DNA of 64,000 bases from Nostoc sp. PCC 7107 (GTDB lineage: Bacteria; Cyanobacteriota; Cyanobacteriia; Cyanobacteriales; Nostocaceae): the NCBI RefSeq assembly GCF_000316625.1, contig NC_019676.1:4110501-4174500 (forward strand). Direction: 5' to 3'. Every line of letters begins with the position of its first letter. Within the stretch, counting starts at the first letter, position 1. Below the pieces are notes generated by a model, which was not told the DNA's origin, did not search any database, and saw nothing but the letters and a program-made list of their open reading frames with translations. Shown here piece by piece: positions 53,894 to 62,837 of the stretch. A program made the translations under genes and the position numbers.

Positions 53894-54556
53894 TCAATCA
53901 GACTCATTTAGATAAAACAAAAATGTATTTGCAATAATAGCAGCCTGGGTGCGATCGCGCAAACTCAAGCGATTTAAAATATTAGTAACATGATTCTTAA
54001 CTGTACCTTCAGAAATATATAATTCTTTGGCAATTTCCCGGTTACTAGCACCTGTCGCAATTAACTTTAAAACTTCTTTTTCTCTGGGTGTTAGTTCAGT
54101 TAAACTAGGCGGTACAGGTTCTGATTGCGTTTGAACACCACTCGGAAATTGATTCAATAGTTTTTTAACTATTCCTGGGCCTAGTTGAGTATAACCTTTG
54201 TAAACAGCGCGAATTGCCACAGCTAATTCTTCTGAAGGTGTATCTTTGAGTAAATAACCCATTGCACCATGTTGTAATGCTGCGGAAACATATTCATCAT
54301 CGTCAAAAGTTGTGAGTATTAAAATCTTGATGTTACCAAAATTTTGATGAATTGCTTGTGTAGCTGCAACTCCATCCATAATTGGCATTCTAATATCCAT
54401 TAGCACTACATCTGGCTGTAATTTTGCTGCTAAATCTACAGCTATAGCACCGTTTTCTGCTTCTCCCACAATTTCTAAATCTGGTTCTAGTTTTAATAAT
54501 TCTTTGAGGCCTTGGCGAATTAAATTTTGGTCATCTACCAGTAAAACTCTAATCAT
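53894..54556 (-). CDS. NarL/FixJ-type response regulator
   Basis: A 220-residue regulator. The receiver domain (1-120) has D in LLVDDQNLIRQG and the phosphoacceptor in PDVVLMDIRMPI; the LuxR-type helix-turn-helix (about 150-215) contains LTPREKEVLKLIATGASNREIAKELYISEGTVKNHV. It is cotranscribed with the kinase gene, 11 bases after it. It probably binds the palindromic sites near 55937 and 9332. Family members with this HK type (HPK7) control envelope-stress, efflux and membrane genes in other bacteria. Confidence 0.92.
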   Translation of the reverse strand: MIRVLLVDDQNLIRQGLKELLKLEPDLEIVGEAENGAIAVDLAAKLQPDVVLMDIRMPIMDGVAATQAIHQNFGNIKILILTTFDDDEYVSAALQHGAMGYLLKDTPSEELAVAIRAVYKGYTQLGPGIVKKLLNQFPSGVQTQSEPVPPSLTELTPREKEVLKLIATGASNREIAKELYISEGTVKNHVTNILNRLSLRDRTQAAIIANTFLFYLNESD

Positions 54557-54567
54557 ACTCTGAAACT

Positions 54568-55758
54568 TTATAAAGGAATATCAACTATAATTTGACAGCC
54601 AGAATTTGGAGTAGTGTTAATTTTAAATTCACCGCCCAATGCTAAGGTGCGATCGCGCATACTGTGTAAGCCAAAACCAGTAGTGTTTTGCTGAAGATCA
54701 AAACCTATTCCATTATCTTGCACTATTAAACGTAAGCCTTTTTTTGTACTAGTCAGTGCGAGGATCACTTCTGTAGCTTTTGCATATTTAGAAATATTTG
54801 TCAATGATTCTTGAATGATGCGATACAGTGCAATATTAGTTTCTGGAGGAGGGGGATAATCCAGATTAATAAAACAACGTGGGCTAACGCCATTAGCTCG
54901 ATAAAAATCTTCTAAAAGTACCGATATCGCCTGCTCTAAAGTTTTTTCCTGTAAGGGATTAACCCGTATTGTTGAAACCGACTGGCGCACATCCTTTAAA
55001 GCTTTAGAACCAAGTTCTTTAGCCCTGGATAAAAATGTTTGGGCTTTCTCTGGATTAGATTGCCACAATTTTAAAGCAGTTTCTAGTTGTAAATTTAATG
55101 CTGTTAAAGAATGCCCTAAAGAATCATGAATTTCACGGGCAATGCGAGTACGTTCTTCTAGAGTGGCTTGATTTTCAATTCGTAAAGCATATCGGCGCAG
55201 TTTTTCATTAGCGATCGCGAGGTGTTCTCGACTTTTCCGTTCAGATAATACGGTATTCATTAATAATAAAACAAAAATTAAACTTAATCCAAATAATAGT
55301 GCCGTGTTGAACGTAATAAACCGGAAACGCTCTTGTGCTTGTGGGGGTAAAGCACGAGGTAAACGAGCGTTCAAAGTCATTAAAAATAAAGAGAAAGACA
55401 AACCTGTCACAACTAAGCGTCCAGGTAACTGAAAAATCAAACAACTGCGAGTTACTAAAATTAGGTAAATAAACGGGAACAATCGCGCAACTCTCCCACC
55501 AAACATCCCCGTAATAAATAGTAATAAAATTTCAATACTTGTGTAAATTATTTTATATATAGGTTTACCTGTGGGCAATCTTAAACCCATAAACCCAAAG
55601 ATAATTAAACAGCCAATAGTAAGTTCAGGAAATTGATTAGCAAATCGCGGCGAAGGATCAGGAAAAGTAGATGTGGAAATCGCGAGAGTTAGCAATATCC
55701 ATTCTAAATAAAGTAAAAACCGAAAGGGATGATTGTTGATTTGGATAGGTTGATTCAT
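54568..55758 (-). CDS. NarX/DesK-type sensor histidine kinase
   Basis: A 396-residue kinase with six hydrophobic helices over the first 170 residues and little periplasmic loop, suggesting membrane-state sensing. The HisKA_3 dimerisation motif is LEERTRIAREIHDSLGHSLTALN (phospho-His in EIHDS), then the ATPase N box (LYRIIQESLTNISKYAKA) and G box (DNGIGFDLQQ). It starts the TCS operon and is divergent from the Spy-like gene 284 bases away. No PAS or HAMP domain is evident. Confidence 0.92.
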   Translation of the reverse strand: MNQPIQINNHPFRFLLYLEWILLTLAISTSTFPDPSPRFANQFPELTIGCLIIFGFMGLRLPTGKPIYKIIYTSIEILLLFITGMFGGRVARLFPFIYLILVTRSCLIFQLPGRLVVTGLSFSLFLMTLNARLPRALPPQAQERFRFITFNTALLFGLSLIFVLLLMNTVLSERKSREHLAIANEKLRRYALRIENQATLEERTRIAREIHDSLGHSLTALNLQLETALKLWQSNPEKAQTFLSRAKELGSKALKDVRQSVSTIRVNPLQEKTLEQAISVLLEDFYRANGVSPRCFINLDYPPPPETNIALYRIIQESLTNISKYAKATEVILALTSTKKGLRLIVQDNGIGFDLQQNTTGFGLHSMRDRTLALGGEFKINTTPNSGCQIIVDIPL

Positions 55759-55936
55759 ATTAATTTGAAATTTTAGATTAAAAACTTTGATTAATGGCGA
55801 TGATAATGAGCATTAATTTATCATTACAGATTCATTGAGAGTTGTCCTAGAAAATGTACAGATTACAGATGATTCGGTATTCTGTTGCAACTATAATTTA
55901 CAAGTTATTGTTACTCAAATAACATAAAAAGAAAGC

Positions 55937-55994
55937 ATGACTAAAGTCATGGGTGTAACCGTGACTTTATCCTCATGTAATGACTAAGAGTAAA
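55937..55994. promoter_or_regulatory. cluster of palindromic operator-like sites between the kinase and Spy-like genes
   Basis: ATGACTAAAGTCAT at 55937-55950 is a perfect inverted repeat with a 2-base centre. A reverse-oriented partial copy, GTGACTTTATCC, lies at 55961, and an ATGACTAAGAGTAA at 55980. They are 50-105 bases upstream of the Spy-like ATG. The same word occurs twice near 9.3 kb upstream of the efflux operon. Confidence 0.55.
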
Positions 55995-56042
55995 TTCTTA
56001 TGATGATGACATCCTCAACAGGAAAAGAAAACAAGGTAACAA

Positions 56043-56573
56043 ATGAAACTGAAATCATTATCATTAATTGCTGGTGCGATCGCTCTTACTCTGACTACAA
56101 CCTCTCTCGCTGCTAAAGCTCAAGGCTTATCTCATTCACCTCTATTAGTTGCCCAAGCTCAAAAGGAAGGACAATGGCAAGGTAAAAAAGGCCCTTGGGC
56201 AGAATTAGGTCTGAGTGATGCTCAAAAGACCCAAATTCAGCAAATTCAACGCAACACCCGCAGTCAAATGGAAAATGTTCTTACCCCAGAACAAAAAGCG
56301 AAATTAAAAGCATCCTTTGAAGCACGTAGCGCCGAAAGACAAGCTAATCAAGGTCAACCAAGGCAACCTGGACAGCGTGCAGGCCGTCGAGGTGGTAAGG
56401 GTTTTGCCGAGTTGAATTTAACTGAAGCCCAAAAAACTCAAATGCGGCAAATACGTGAGTCTTCTAAACAACAAATTGAAGCAGTTTTAACTCCAGAACA
56501 ACGGACAAAACTTCAGCAATTACGTCAAAACGGCAAAGAGCGCCGTCAACAACGCCAACAACCCAATAGCTAA
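56043..56573 (+). CDS. Spy/CpxP-like periplasmic protein
   Basis: A 176-residue exported protein. After a signal peptide (SLIAGAIALTLTTTSLAAKAQ) come two copies of the LTxxQ unit: LSDAQKTQIQQIQ...NVLTPEQKAKL and LTEAQKTQMRQIR...AVLTPEQRTKL, separated by a basic Gly/Gln-rich linker. Spy and CpxP, which share these units, act as envelope-stress chaperones or as TCS inhibitors. Its divergent position beside the two-component system and the operator-like motifs supports membership of the same regulon. Confidence 0.8.
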   Translation: MKLKSLSLIAGAIALTLTTTSLAAKAQGLSHSPLLVAQAQKEGQWQGKKGPWAELGLSDAQKTQIQQIQRNTRSQMENVLTPEQKAKLKASFEARSAERQANQGQPRQPGQRAGRRGGKGFAELNLTEAQKTQMRQIRESSKQQIEAVLTPEQRTKLQQLRQNGKERRQQRQQPNS

Positions 56574-56634
56574 TTCTGCCCAACCAGCATTGAAGTTCAG
56601 AGCAAAAACTATCACCAATTAGAAGGTTATGTTT

Positions 56635-56934
56635 ATGAACCGCTTTGCATACATTGTTCTATGTGCAACTGCTATTTTTTTACCCACCGTAGCTTCTGCT
56701 GGGGAAATTCATCACCGCGAAGTTAATCAACAACAACGCATCTATCACGGTGTTAAAAACGGCTCAATTGATAGAGCAGAATTACGGCAATTAGAACGGC
56801 GTGAAGTATCTTTGGAAGCTGAAAGAAGACGGGATATTCGTAGTGATGGACATCTAACTCCTCAAGAAAGAAGACAACTCAACCGCCGCGAAAATCGTCT
56901 TTCTCGCACCATCTACCGAGTTAAGCACGACTAG
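56635..56934 (+). CDS. small secreted basic protein
   Basis: A 99-residue protein with a signal peptide (YIVLCATAIFLPTVASAG). The mature part is very rich in Arg, Glu and Gln and nearly all helical; the phrase HLTPQERRQLNRRENRLSR-x-IY-x-x-KHD recurs in small secreted proteins of many Gram-negative bacteria. The upstream in-frame ATG at 56629 would add two residues. It follows the Spy-like gene after 61 bases and is probably in the same unit. Confidence 0.7.
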   Translation: MNRFAYIVLCATAIFLPTVASAGEIHHREVNQQQRIYHGVKNGSIDRAELRQLERREVSLEAERRRDIRSDGHLTPQERRQLNRRENRLSRTIYRVKHD

Positions 56935-56945
56935 TTATTTAACCA

Positions 56946-56965
56946 GGGTGGGAATTAACCCACCC
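56946..56965. terminator. GC-rich hairpin after the secreted protein gene
   Basis: GGGTGGG (56946-56952) pairs with CCCACCC (56959-56965) around AATTAA. It sits 12 bases after the stop codon and 25 bases before the Coq4 start, so it could be an intrinsic terminator without a long T-tract or a leader hairpin of the next gene. Confidence 0.5.
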
Positions 56966-56989
56966 CACACAATTTCCGATCTAAAAATT

Positions 56990-57505
56990 ATGCAAACTGA
57001 TACTGCTTCCTCAAATTCTACGCCTCGTATCCAAAAATTTTTAGATACACTCGATCGCGTTGCTGAAGCACGTGGGAAAAATGTACCACAAATTGTGTAT
57101 TTAGAAAAATTGCGATCGCTCCCATCTGGCACTTTTGGTAAAGCTTGGTTTGATTTTCTCGATACACACAACCTCAAACCTTTTACTACAGGTCTTCGCC
57201 GCAAACAACTCCACGATGGCGTTCACATCCTCACAGGTTATGGTGCAGACCCCATTGGTGAAGCAGAAGTACAAGCATTTTTATTAGGTGCAAAATTTGG
57301 CTTGTTTAATCTCTTTATCGGACTAGGGCTATTAAGAGTTATTTATAAAAACCTCAATTCTCGTCAAGAATTTACTTGGAAAAGATTATGGCAAGCATAT
57401 CAGCGCGGTAATCACTCTAACTTTGACCCAGATACTTGGCAACCTGAATTAGTTTGGCACTTACCCCTAACGGAAGTACAAGCAATATTTTCTATTACCA
57501 AATAA
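56990..57505 (+). CDS. Coq4-family protein
   Basis: A 171-residue protein containing the Coq4 metal motif: H75-D76-x2-H79 in LHDGVHILTGYG and E91 in GEAEVQAF. Coq4 in eukaryotes and proteobacteria is needed for ubiquinone head-group modification; in cyanobacteria, which make plastoquinone, the substrate is unknown. It begins at ATG 56990 (an in-frame GTG at 56948 would add 14 residues containing the hairpin above). Confidence 0.82.
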   Translation: MQTDTASSNSTPRIQKFLDTLDRVAEARGKNVPQIVYLEKLRSLPSGTFGKAWFDFLDTHNLKPFTTGLRRKQLHDGVHILTGYGADPIGEAEVQAFLLGAKFGLFNLFIGLGLLRVIYKNLNSRQEFTWKRLWQAYQRGNHSNFDPDTWQPELVWHLPLTEVQAIFSITK

Positions 57506-57508
57506 ATT

Positions 57509-57529
57509 TTTTAACTTTTAACTTTTAAC
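57509..57529. repeat. TTTTAAC heptanucleotide short repeat
   Basis: Three 7-base units, TTTTAAC twice then TTTTTAC, just after the Coq4 stop codon. This is the STRR class common in Nostocales. Confidence 0.6.
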
Positions 57530-57695
57530 TTTTTACTTAATTTAGGCTTCCTTGCAGAAGATGGCGGGAGGGGGTAAGTTCCATCTCCTTTCGCATTCCC
57601 TAATTTCTTCCCAACTATATTTACTCTACCCAACAAAATTAGCAACCCCTTTAGGATAAAGTTAGGAGTTAATTCAAACTTCTAGCTTTTTTTAT

Positions 57696-57962
57696 ATGTC
57701 CAAAGAATTCGCTATTGGTAGTAAAGTCCGGGTTGTGGCGCTACCACCATACGTCAAAACAGCCGACCCTATGCCGATGTTACGTCCCCCAGATGTCATA
57801 AATCTTGGTGAAGAAGGTATAGTTCTTGACCGCCGTCCTGGAGGTTATTGGGGTATTCGCTTTACTAGAGGAGCTTTTCTTCTCGATAGCCAATACATTG
57901 AAAGCACAGATACCCCTAGTGAATCTGACCAGGGTGACAATAACAGTAACCAAGAATTATAA
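57696..57962 (+). CDS. sipA: SipA-like (DUF3148) small regulatory protein
   Basis: An 88-residue SH3-like protein. The central run ALPPYVKTADPMPMLRPPDV and RRPGGYWGIRFTRGAFLLD match SipA, which in other cyanobacteria binds the histidine kinase NblS/Hik33 and increases its activity in stress signalling. A 26-residue polar C-terminal tail is extra. It is 32 bases upstream of the peroxiredoxin gene and may be cotranscribed with it. Confidence 0.85.
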   Translation: MSKEFAIGSKVRVVALPPYVKTADPMPMLRPPDVINLGEEGIVLDRRPGGYWGIRFTRGAFLLDSQYIESTDTPSESDQGDNNSNQEL

Positions 57963-57994
57963 ACTTATGTAAAGTTGTAATTTTGGTCTACACC

Positions 57995-58552
57995 ATGATT
58001 TCTCGGCGTGATTTTTTGAGTATATTATTTGCCAGCTGTTTTGCCCTCATCAGCTGGTTAAACTTTTCCCCGACGGCTCAGGCACTTGGTGGTAAATTAC
58101 CAACAGTGAATCAACCTGCACCAGAGTTTACTTTACCTACCAACACAGGCGACGGCCAAATCTCTCTTACCGATTTGCGCGGAAAGTGGCTAGTACTATA
58201 CTTTTATCCCAAAGACTTTACAGCAGGTTGCACTATCGAAGCACGGCGTTTTCAACAAGACTTATCCAAATATTTAGCAAAAAATACCCAAATAATTGGT
58301 GTCAGTGCGGATGATGTCGATTCCCACGCCGAATTTTGCGATTCCGAGGGATTAAAATTTCCCCTATTAGCTGATACAACTGGCGCAGTCAGTAAAGCTT
58401 ATGGTTCTTGGATTGGTTTTGTCTCTATGCGCCACAGCTTTATCATCGACCCAGAAGGTATTTTGCGCGAGACTTTTGTCAAAGTTAACCCATCTGTTCA
58501 TAGTCAAGAAGTGTTAGCAAGATTAGAAAAATTACAATCCTCCGCTTCCTAG
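57995..58552 (+). CDS. PrxQ/Bcp-type peroxiredoxin with Tat-like signal
   Basis: A 185-residue peroxiredoxin. The first 30 residues have a twin-arginine-type SRRDFL motif, a hydrophobic core and a PTAQA cleavage site, predicting export in folded form. The peroxidatic Cys is C79 in FTAGCTIEA; the usual resolving Cys five residues later is R84, and C115 in HAEFCDSEG is the likely resolving residue. ATG 57995 is preferred over an upstream TTG. It reduces peroxides, probably in the thylakoid lumen or periplasm. Confidence 0.88.
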   Translation: MISRRDFLSILFASCFALISWLNFSPTAQALGGKLPTVNQPAPEFTLPTNTGDGQISLTDLRGKWLVLYFYPKDFTAGCTIEARRFQQDLSKYLAKNTQIIGVSADDVDSHAEFCDSEGLKFPLLADTTGAVSKAYGSWIGFVSMRHSFIIDPEGILRETFVKVNPSVHSQEVLARLEKLQSSAS

Positions 58553-58672
58553 ACTTTATATATCTGTCTTGGTGGTGAAATTGCAACCATCAAGACATAG
58601 ACACTAAAGATATTTGCGCGGCTCCCACTGATTAGTTAGGCTATTTGTATCCTCTTTTTTCTATAGCCTGCT

Positions 58673-59161
58673 ATGGATTTTGAAGGCGAAGCTACCGCCA
58701 CGACGGCTACAAAAAACACAGAATTTGCTCAATCAGTAACGGCACGTAAACCACTAGAATTGTTACGAGATACCGAGGCTTTGCTACGTCGGCCTACAGT
58801 AACAAAATTAGTGCCAATTTTACCCCCAAAATTGAGTAACAGAATGCAAGAAGTCTCAACTGTTGCAGAAACATCCTTGCAAAAATTGGCAGAAATTGAC
58901 CTAGAGCAAATTAGTGACTGGGAATTACAGCCTATACGTCTACGCGTAGGTTTAAGCTTTGTTGGTTTTGGCGCACTCATGATATTGCTACTGCTACTGT
59001 ACTTGAATACACTGCATCCAGAACTGAGTACAGTTGGACAGATTCGCCAATATTGGTATCAATATGTTTGGTTTGTTTGCTTGGGGATAGCGGGGATGTT
59101 TGTGATTGGTCGAGAAACTATGCGACCCACTATCAGGCCAAGAAAGCTCAAAAAAAGATAA
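58673..59161 (+). CDS. hypothetical two-helix membrane protein
   Basis: A 162-residue protein. A polar N-terminal half (about 1-90) contains RKPLELLRDTEALLRRP and a helix ending near QISDWE. Two membrane helices follow at about 93-112 and 130-147, and a very basic C-terminus (RPTIRPRKLKKR) should face the cytoplasm. No family is recognised; the pattern suggests a conserved cyanobacterial protein of unknown role. Confidence 0.55.
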   Translation: MDFEGEATATTATKNTEFAQSVTARKPLELLRDTEALLRRPTVTKLVPILPPKLSNRMQEVSTVAETSLQKLAEIDLEQISDWELQPIRLRVGLSFVGFGALMILLLLLYLNTLHPELSTVGQIRQYWYQYVWFVCLGIAGMFVIGRETMRPTIRPRKLKKR

Positions 59162-59281
59162 CATGAGCGATGTTTTATAGCAATTAAACTCAGGTGGGCA
59201 ATACCGAAAATTCAATCAAAATCTTATTTTGAATCTGTGAAAATTGCCCACTCTACACACCATAAATACTTGATACTTTAT

Positions 59282-60151
59282 ATGAATCACGATGCTTTTA
59301 TTGTGCCACCAGCTTCAAAGATTTCTCTGCTCAACAATTATGACCCTGCTTATACAGCTAATTATCATGACAGAAATGATGCAGCGCTTAAATTAAAGTC
59401 AGACATAGAAAGATTAGCCAAGTATCAAGATACGCTTTATGCTCAAAACAGCTATGCTTTGCTAATTATCTTTCAGGCAATGGATGCGGCTGGCAAAGAT
59501 AGTACCATTAAACATGTGATGTCTGGGATTAATCCCCAAGGCTGCCAAGTCTTTAGTTTCAAATCTCCTAGTCACGAAGAATTAGACCATGATTACCTGT
59601 GGCGCACAATGAAGGCTTTGCCAGAAAGGGGCAGAATTGGCATATTCAATCGCTCTTACTATGAAGAAGTGTTAATAGTGCGCGTTCATCCAGAAATTAT
59701 CCAAAAACAGCAACTTCCTCATTTACCAAAAGGTAATAAAATCTGGCAACAGCGATTTGAGGAAATCAATAATTTTGAAAAATATTTAGTAGATAATGGC
59801 ATTATTGTTTTGAAGTTTTTTCTTAATGTCTCAAAATCTGAACAGAAAAAAAGATTTTTAGCGAGAATTGATGCTCCAGAAAAAAATTGGAAGTTTTCGG
59901 CTAACGATGTTAAAGAAAGGGCTTTTTGGTCAGATTATATGGCTGCTTACGAAGAAGTTTTTCAACACACTAGCACCAAACATGCACCTTGGTATATTAT
60001 TCCTGCCGATCGCAAATGGTTTATGCGTATGGTAGTGGCTGATATCATCTGTTCTAAATTAGAGTCTCTAAAGTTAAAATATCCTACTGTCAGCGAAGAA
60101 GATAAGCAGCAACTTTTGCAAGCAAAGTATGCCTTAGAGCAAGAAGAATAG
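59282..60151 (+). CDS. polyphosphate kinase 2 (PPK2-type nucleotide kinase)
   Basis: A 289-residue PPK2-family enzyme that transfers phosphate between polyphosphate and nucleotides. Walker A is [15 protein letters not shown], the Walker B and lid region is [21 protein letters not shown], and [20 protein letters not shown] follows. The single-domain size fits class I or class III enzymes; the class cannot be decided here. The start is ATG 59282; the frame continues 15 codons upstream without similarity. Confidence 0.9.
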   Translation: MNHDAFIVPPASKISLLNNYDPAYTANYHDRNDAALKLKSDIERLAKYQDTLYAQNSYALLIIFQAMDAAGKDSTIKHVMSGINPQGCQVFSFKSPSHEELDHDYLWRTMKALPERGRIGIFNRSYYEEVLIVRVHPEIIQKQQLPHLPKGNKIWQQRFEEINNFEKYLVDNGIIVLKFFLNVSKSEQKKRFLARIDAPEKNWKFSANDVKERAFWSDYMAAYEEVFQHTSTKHAPWYIIPADRKWFMRMVVADIICSKLESLKLKYPTVSEEDKQQLLQAKYALEQEE

Positions 60152-60474
60152 CTCATCATTGTATCAATTTAATCAATCTATATAAACTTTTCTAAATCTG
60201 CTCTACCTAGAGGCTGATCACAACTTTATGCAAATATGTCATTCTGGGCAAAGTGTAGATATTCAGAATTTGTCTACGTGTGACTGAATTAAAAGCCAAA
60301 TTAATTAGATATTTTTATGAATATAAATTAATCTCCTCTATTACATAGCTTCAGCTAGGTTTTATGCTGTAGTTCTTCACAACTTTCTCAAATTCTTTTG
60401 ATAATTTTAAGATAAAGTCCAAGCATTGATTGCTTGGGAATTTAATTCCTTGATCATAAACTAAGGAACCAGGT
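60152..60474. other. intergenic region upstream of the DUF4327 gene
   Basis: A 323-base AT-rich gap on the plus strand between the PPK2 and DUF4327 genes. I see no other gene and no clear terminator. Nothing notable was found. Confidence 0.5.
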
Positions 60475-60702
60475 ATGGACACTGCTGTTAAATACGACAT
60501 TGAACTAATTAAAGACGAAGCACATCAACTAGTTAAAAAGGGACTTATTAGTCGTCAGCGACCAATTTATGCTTTGTGCAAGTATATCCCTGAACGTGAC
60601 TGGGCTATTTTTGAACTAGAGCTTGAAAAAAATGAATTTTTGCTCCGAGATAGAATTATCGATCTATTGAGTAGTGAAAATTGGGAAGAAGATGGCAGTT
60701 GA
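60475..60702 (+). CDS. DUF4327-family protein
   Basis: A 75-residue protein with the DUF4327 pattern: IELIKDEAHQLVKKGLISRQRPIYALCKYIPERDWAIFELELEKN split over two helices and a turn. The family is restricted mostly to cyanobacteria and its function is unknown. GGAACCAGGT precedes the ATG. It is convergent with a possible small membrane protein frame on the opposite strand. Confidence 0.85.
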   Translation: MDTAVKYDIELIKDEAHQLVKKGLISRQRPIYALCKYIPERDWAIFELELEKNEFLLRDRIIDLLSSENWEEDGS

Positions 60703-60714
60703 TCATCCAAGTTA

Positions 60715-60816
60715 TTAATCTTGGGAGTGATTTGGCGGAAATAAATAGGCGATCGCCGCCCAGCCAGAGATAGTTAGTAAACTCACTAAACAAGAAGCCA
60801 GTACAAGAGTAGTCAT
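60715..60816 (-). CDS. possible 33-residue single-helix membrane protein
   Basis: The minus strand encodes a frame beginning MTTLVLASCLVSLLTISGWA and ending LFPPNHSQD: one membrane helix with a short polar end, like the small subunits of photosynthetic complexes. It stops before the DUF4327 gene ends on the other strand. The ribosome binding site is weak (TTGAG). No family is recognised, so it may not be real. Confidence 0.4.
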   Translation of the reverse strand: MTTLVLASCLVSLLTISGWAAIAYLFPPNHSQD

Positions 60817-60918
60817 CTCAAAAATGAATTAAAACTCTAGTTTGAATATCTTCAAACTATCAATTGAGTATGACAGTAATGCGACTAGCTTGTGTCAATT
60901 ATTTGTCCCCTGGAAATA

Positions 60919-62040
60919 TTAAGCTAAAGGTAGACAAAAACGAAATGTACTGCCAATTCCTAATTCGCTTTCTACCTGAATTATTCCACCTTGTAATTCC
61001 ACTAAATGCCGAGAAATAGTTAAACCAATCCCAGTTCCGCCCGAATGGCGATCGCGCGATTGATCGGCTCGCCAAAAGCGCTCAAATACATGAGGTAAAT
61101 CCTGTGCCGCAATACCAATACCAGTATCAATCACAGCAATCCAAAGTTGAGATGCTTCCGGCCAAAGTTGCACAGTGATTGAGCCATTGGTAGTGTAACG
61201 AACTGCATTTCCTACCAAGTTGACTAACACTTGTTCCGTACGATCAACATCCGCTAATACCAGAGGTAATGGTGTGGGGCAATCTAAACGTAGCACTGGC
61301 CCATCTTCTAACAGTTGTTCGCTAAATCTTTCTACTAAAGACTCTAATAAAGGAAGTAGATTTATCGGCCGTATTTTAATTGGTAAATAACCAGCTTCGG
61401 CCTTAGAAAGTTCTTGCAAATCATTCACTAATCTTTCTAAGCGTCTAGTTTCTCTGGCTAAACGCCGATAAACTTCCGGTGAAGGTTCTATTTCACCGTC
61501 TGCTAATTGTTCCAAGTAACCGCGCACAACTGTCAGTGGTGTCCGCAGTTCGTGAGTCATATCACCAATTAATTCTCGTCGCCGTGCTTCTACACCCTCT
61601 AAACTGGCAGCCATACGATTAAAACTAGCACCTAAGCGATTCAGTTCGGGAATCTCCGACAGAGGTAATCGCGCGTCTAACTCACCAACGGCAAACTTTT
61701 GGGTAATTTGTTCCATTTCAGTTAACCGCTGCATAATTCGTTTAGACACCCAGTAGCTCAATCCTCCTGCTGCTGTCGTACCAACGATAACTGACCAAAT
61801 CGTGCTGCGCCGCCAAGCTGTTTCAAAACCTTCCACTAGTTCAGTACGGACGTTAATTAAATCTAACCCCTGACTTTGTAGTCGCTCTAAGTGCAGCACA
61901 AAAAAACGGGGTGACGAGACTTTACTAATAGTCACAAAACTAGCTACCCCCACAATCATGACCACCAAGTGGGAGAAAAACAAACGTGATGCCAAAGGCA
62001 AGGATTTCGTCCAAGGCCAACTCATGTTCATCACGCTCAC
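60919..62040 (-). CDS. OmpR-partner sensor histidine kinase
   Basis: A 373-residue kinase: membrane helix at about 18-38, a short periplasmic loop, a second helix near 80-98, HAMP domain (about 100-150), HisKA with the phospho-His in IGDMTHELRTPLTVV, and HATPase motifs (LVNLVGNAVRYT, DTGIGIAAQDLPH, GTGIGLTIS). It begins with GTG 62040, overlapping the response regulator stop codon (GTGA). The signal is unknown. Confidence 0.92.
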   Translation of the reverse strand: MSVMNMSWPWTKSLPLASRLFFSHLVVMIVGVASFVTISKVSSPRFFVLHLERLQSQGLDLINVRTELVEGFETAWRRSTIWSVIVGTTAAGGLSYWVSKRIMQRLTEMEQITQKFAVGELDARLPLSEIPELNRLGASFNRMAASLEGVEARRRELIGDMTHELRTPLTVVRGYLEQLADGEIEPSPEVYRRLARETRRLERLVNDLQELSKAEAGYLPIKIRPINLLPLLESLVERFSEQLLEDGPVLRLDCPTPLPLVLADVDRTEQVLVNLVGNAVRYTTNGSITVQLWPEASQLWIAVIDTGIGIAAQDLPHVFERFWRADQSRDRHSGGTGIGLTISRHLVELQGGIIQVESELGIGSTFRFCLPLA

Positions 62041-62747
62041 GTTACAGCAGAGTCTTCAAATTTATAGCCAACTCCCACAACAGTTTTAATAAATAAGGGA
62101 TTAGCTGGGTCAGGCTCAATTTTTTTCCGCAACCGCGCTACATGGGTGTCAACAACTCGCTCGTCACCAAAAAAATCATCTCCCCAGAGTTTATCAATTA
62201 GCTGGGTACGGTTCCAAACTCGCCCAGGATTACTGACAAAGGTACTTAATAAGTTAAATTCCAAGTTTGTTAAATCTAAAGTTTCTGCTTCTTGAGAATT
62301 TAACTGGCGAGAAGCCGTGCGTTGTTCTACATCTACGATAAAGTTTTGTGTCCGCGTGACTTGATGTTGTCCGCCTTGGCGGAGACTACGCCGCAATAAC
62401 GCCCGCACTCTAGCTACTAACTCTCTAGGGCTGAAAGGTTTAACCATGTAGTCATCAGCACCAGTAGATAAGCCAATGACGCGATCGATTTCTTCACCCT
62501 TGGCTGTCAACATCAAAATATAAGGGTCTTTTGTACCTGGTTTTTGCCGAATTCTGGCACAAACCTCTAATCCATCCAACCCAGGAATCATTAAATCTAG
62601 AATGATTAAATCAGGCGGTTGCTCCTGAAACATCCGCAAAGCGTTCACACCATCGCGGCCAACACGACAAGAAAATCCTTCTTTTTCTAAAGACAGTTGG
62701 ATTAACTGAGCAATTTCAGATTCATCCTCAACAATTAAAATTTCCAT
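62037..62747 (-). CDS. OmpR-type response regulator
   Basis: A 236-residue regulator: receiver domain (EDESEIAQLIQ, phosphoacceptor D in PDLIILDLMIPGLDG, K in MVKPFSPRELV) and a winged-helix DNA-binding domain (LTNLEFNLLSTFVSNPGRVWNRTQL, DERVVDTHVARLRKKIE). It is the first gene of a pair overlapping by four bases with its kinase. It is not obviously RpaA or RpaB. Confidence 0.93.
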   Translation of the reverse strand: MEILIVEDESEIAQLIQLSLEKEGFSCRVGRDGVNALRMFQEQPPDLIILDLMIPGLDGLEVCARIRQKPGTKDPYILMLTAKGEEIDRVIGLSTGADDYMVKPFSPRELVARVRALLRRSLRQGGQHQVTRTQNFIVDVEQRTASRQLNSQEAETLDLTNLEFNLLSTFVSNPGRVWNRTQLIDKLWGDDFFGDERVVDTHVARLRKKIEPDPANPLFIKTVVGVGYKFEDSAVT

Positions 62748-62837
62748 CGCAATTCAAAATTTAGCGGAATACGCAGAGTTATTTCCTGGCTTGCAATTGT
62801 ACTCTAAAAATTGGCGATGGATGATAAGTAATGGAAT

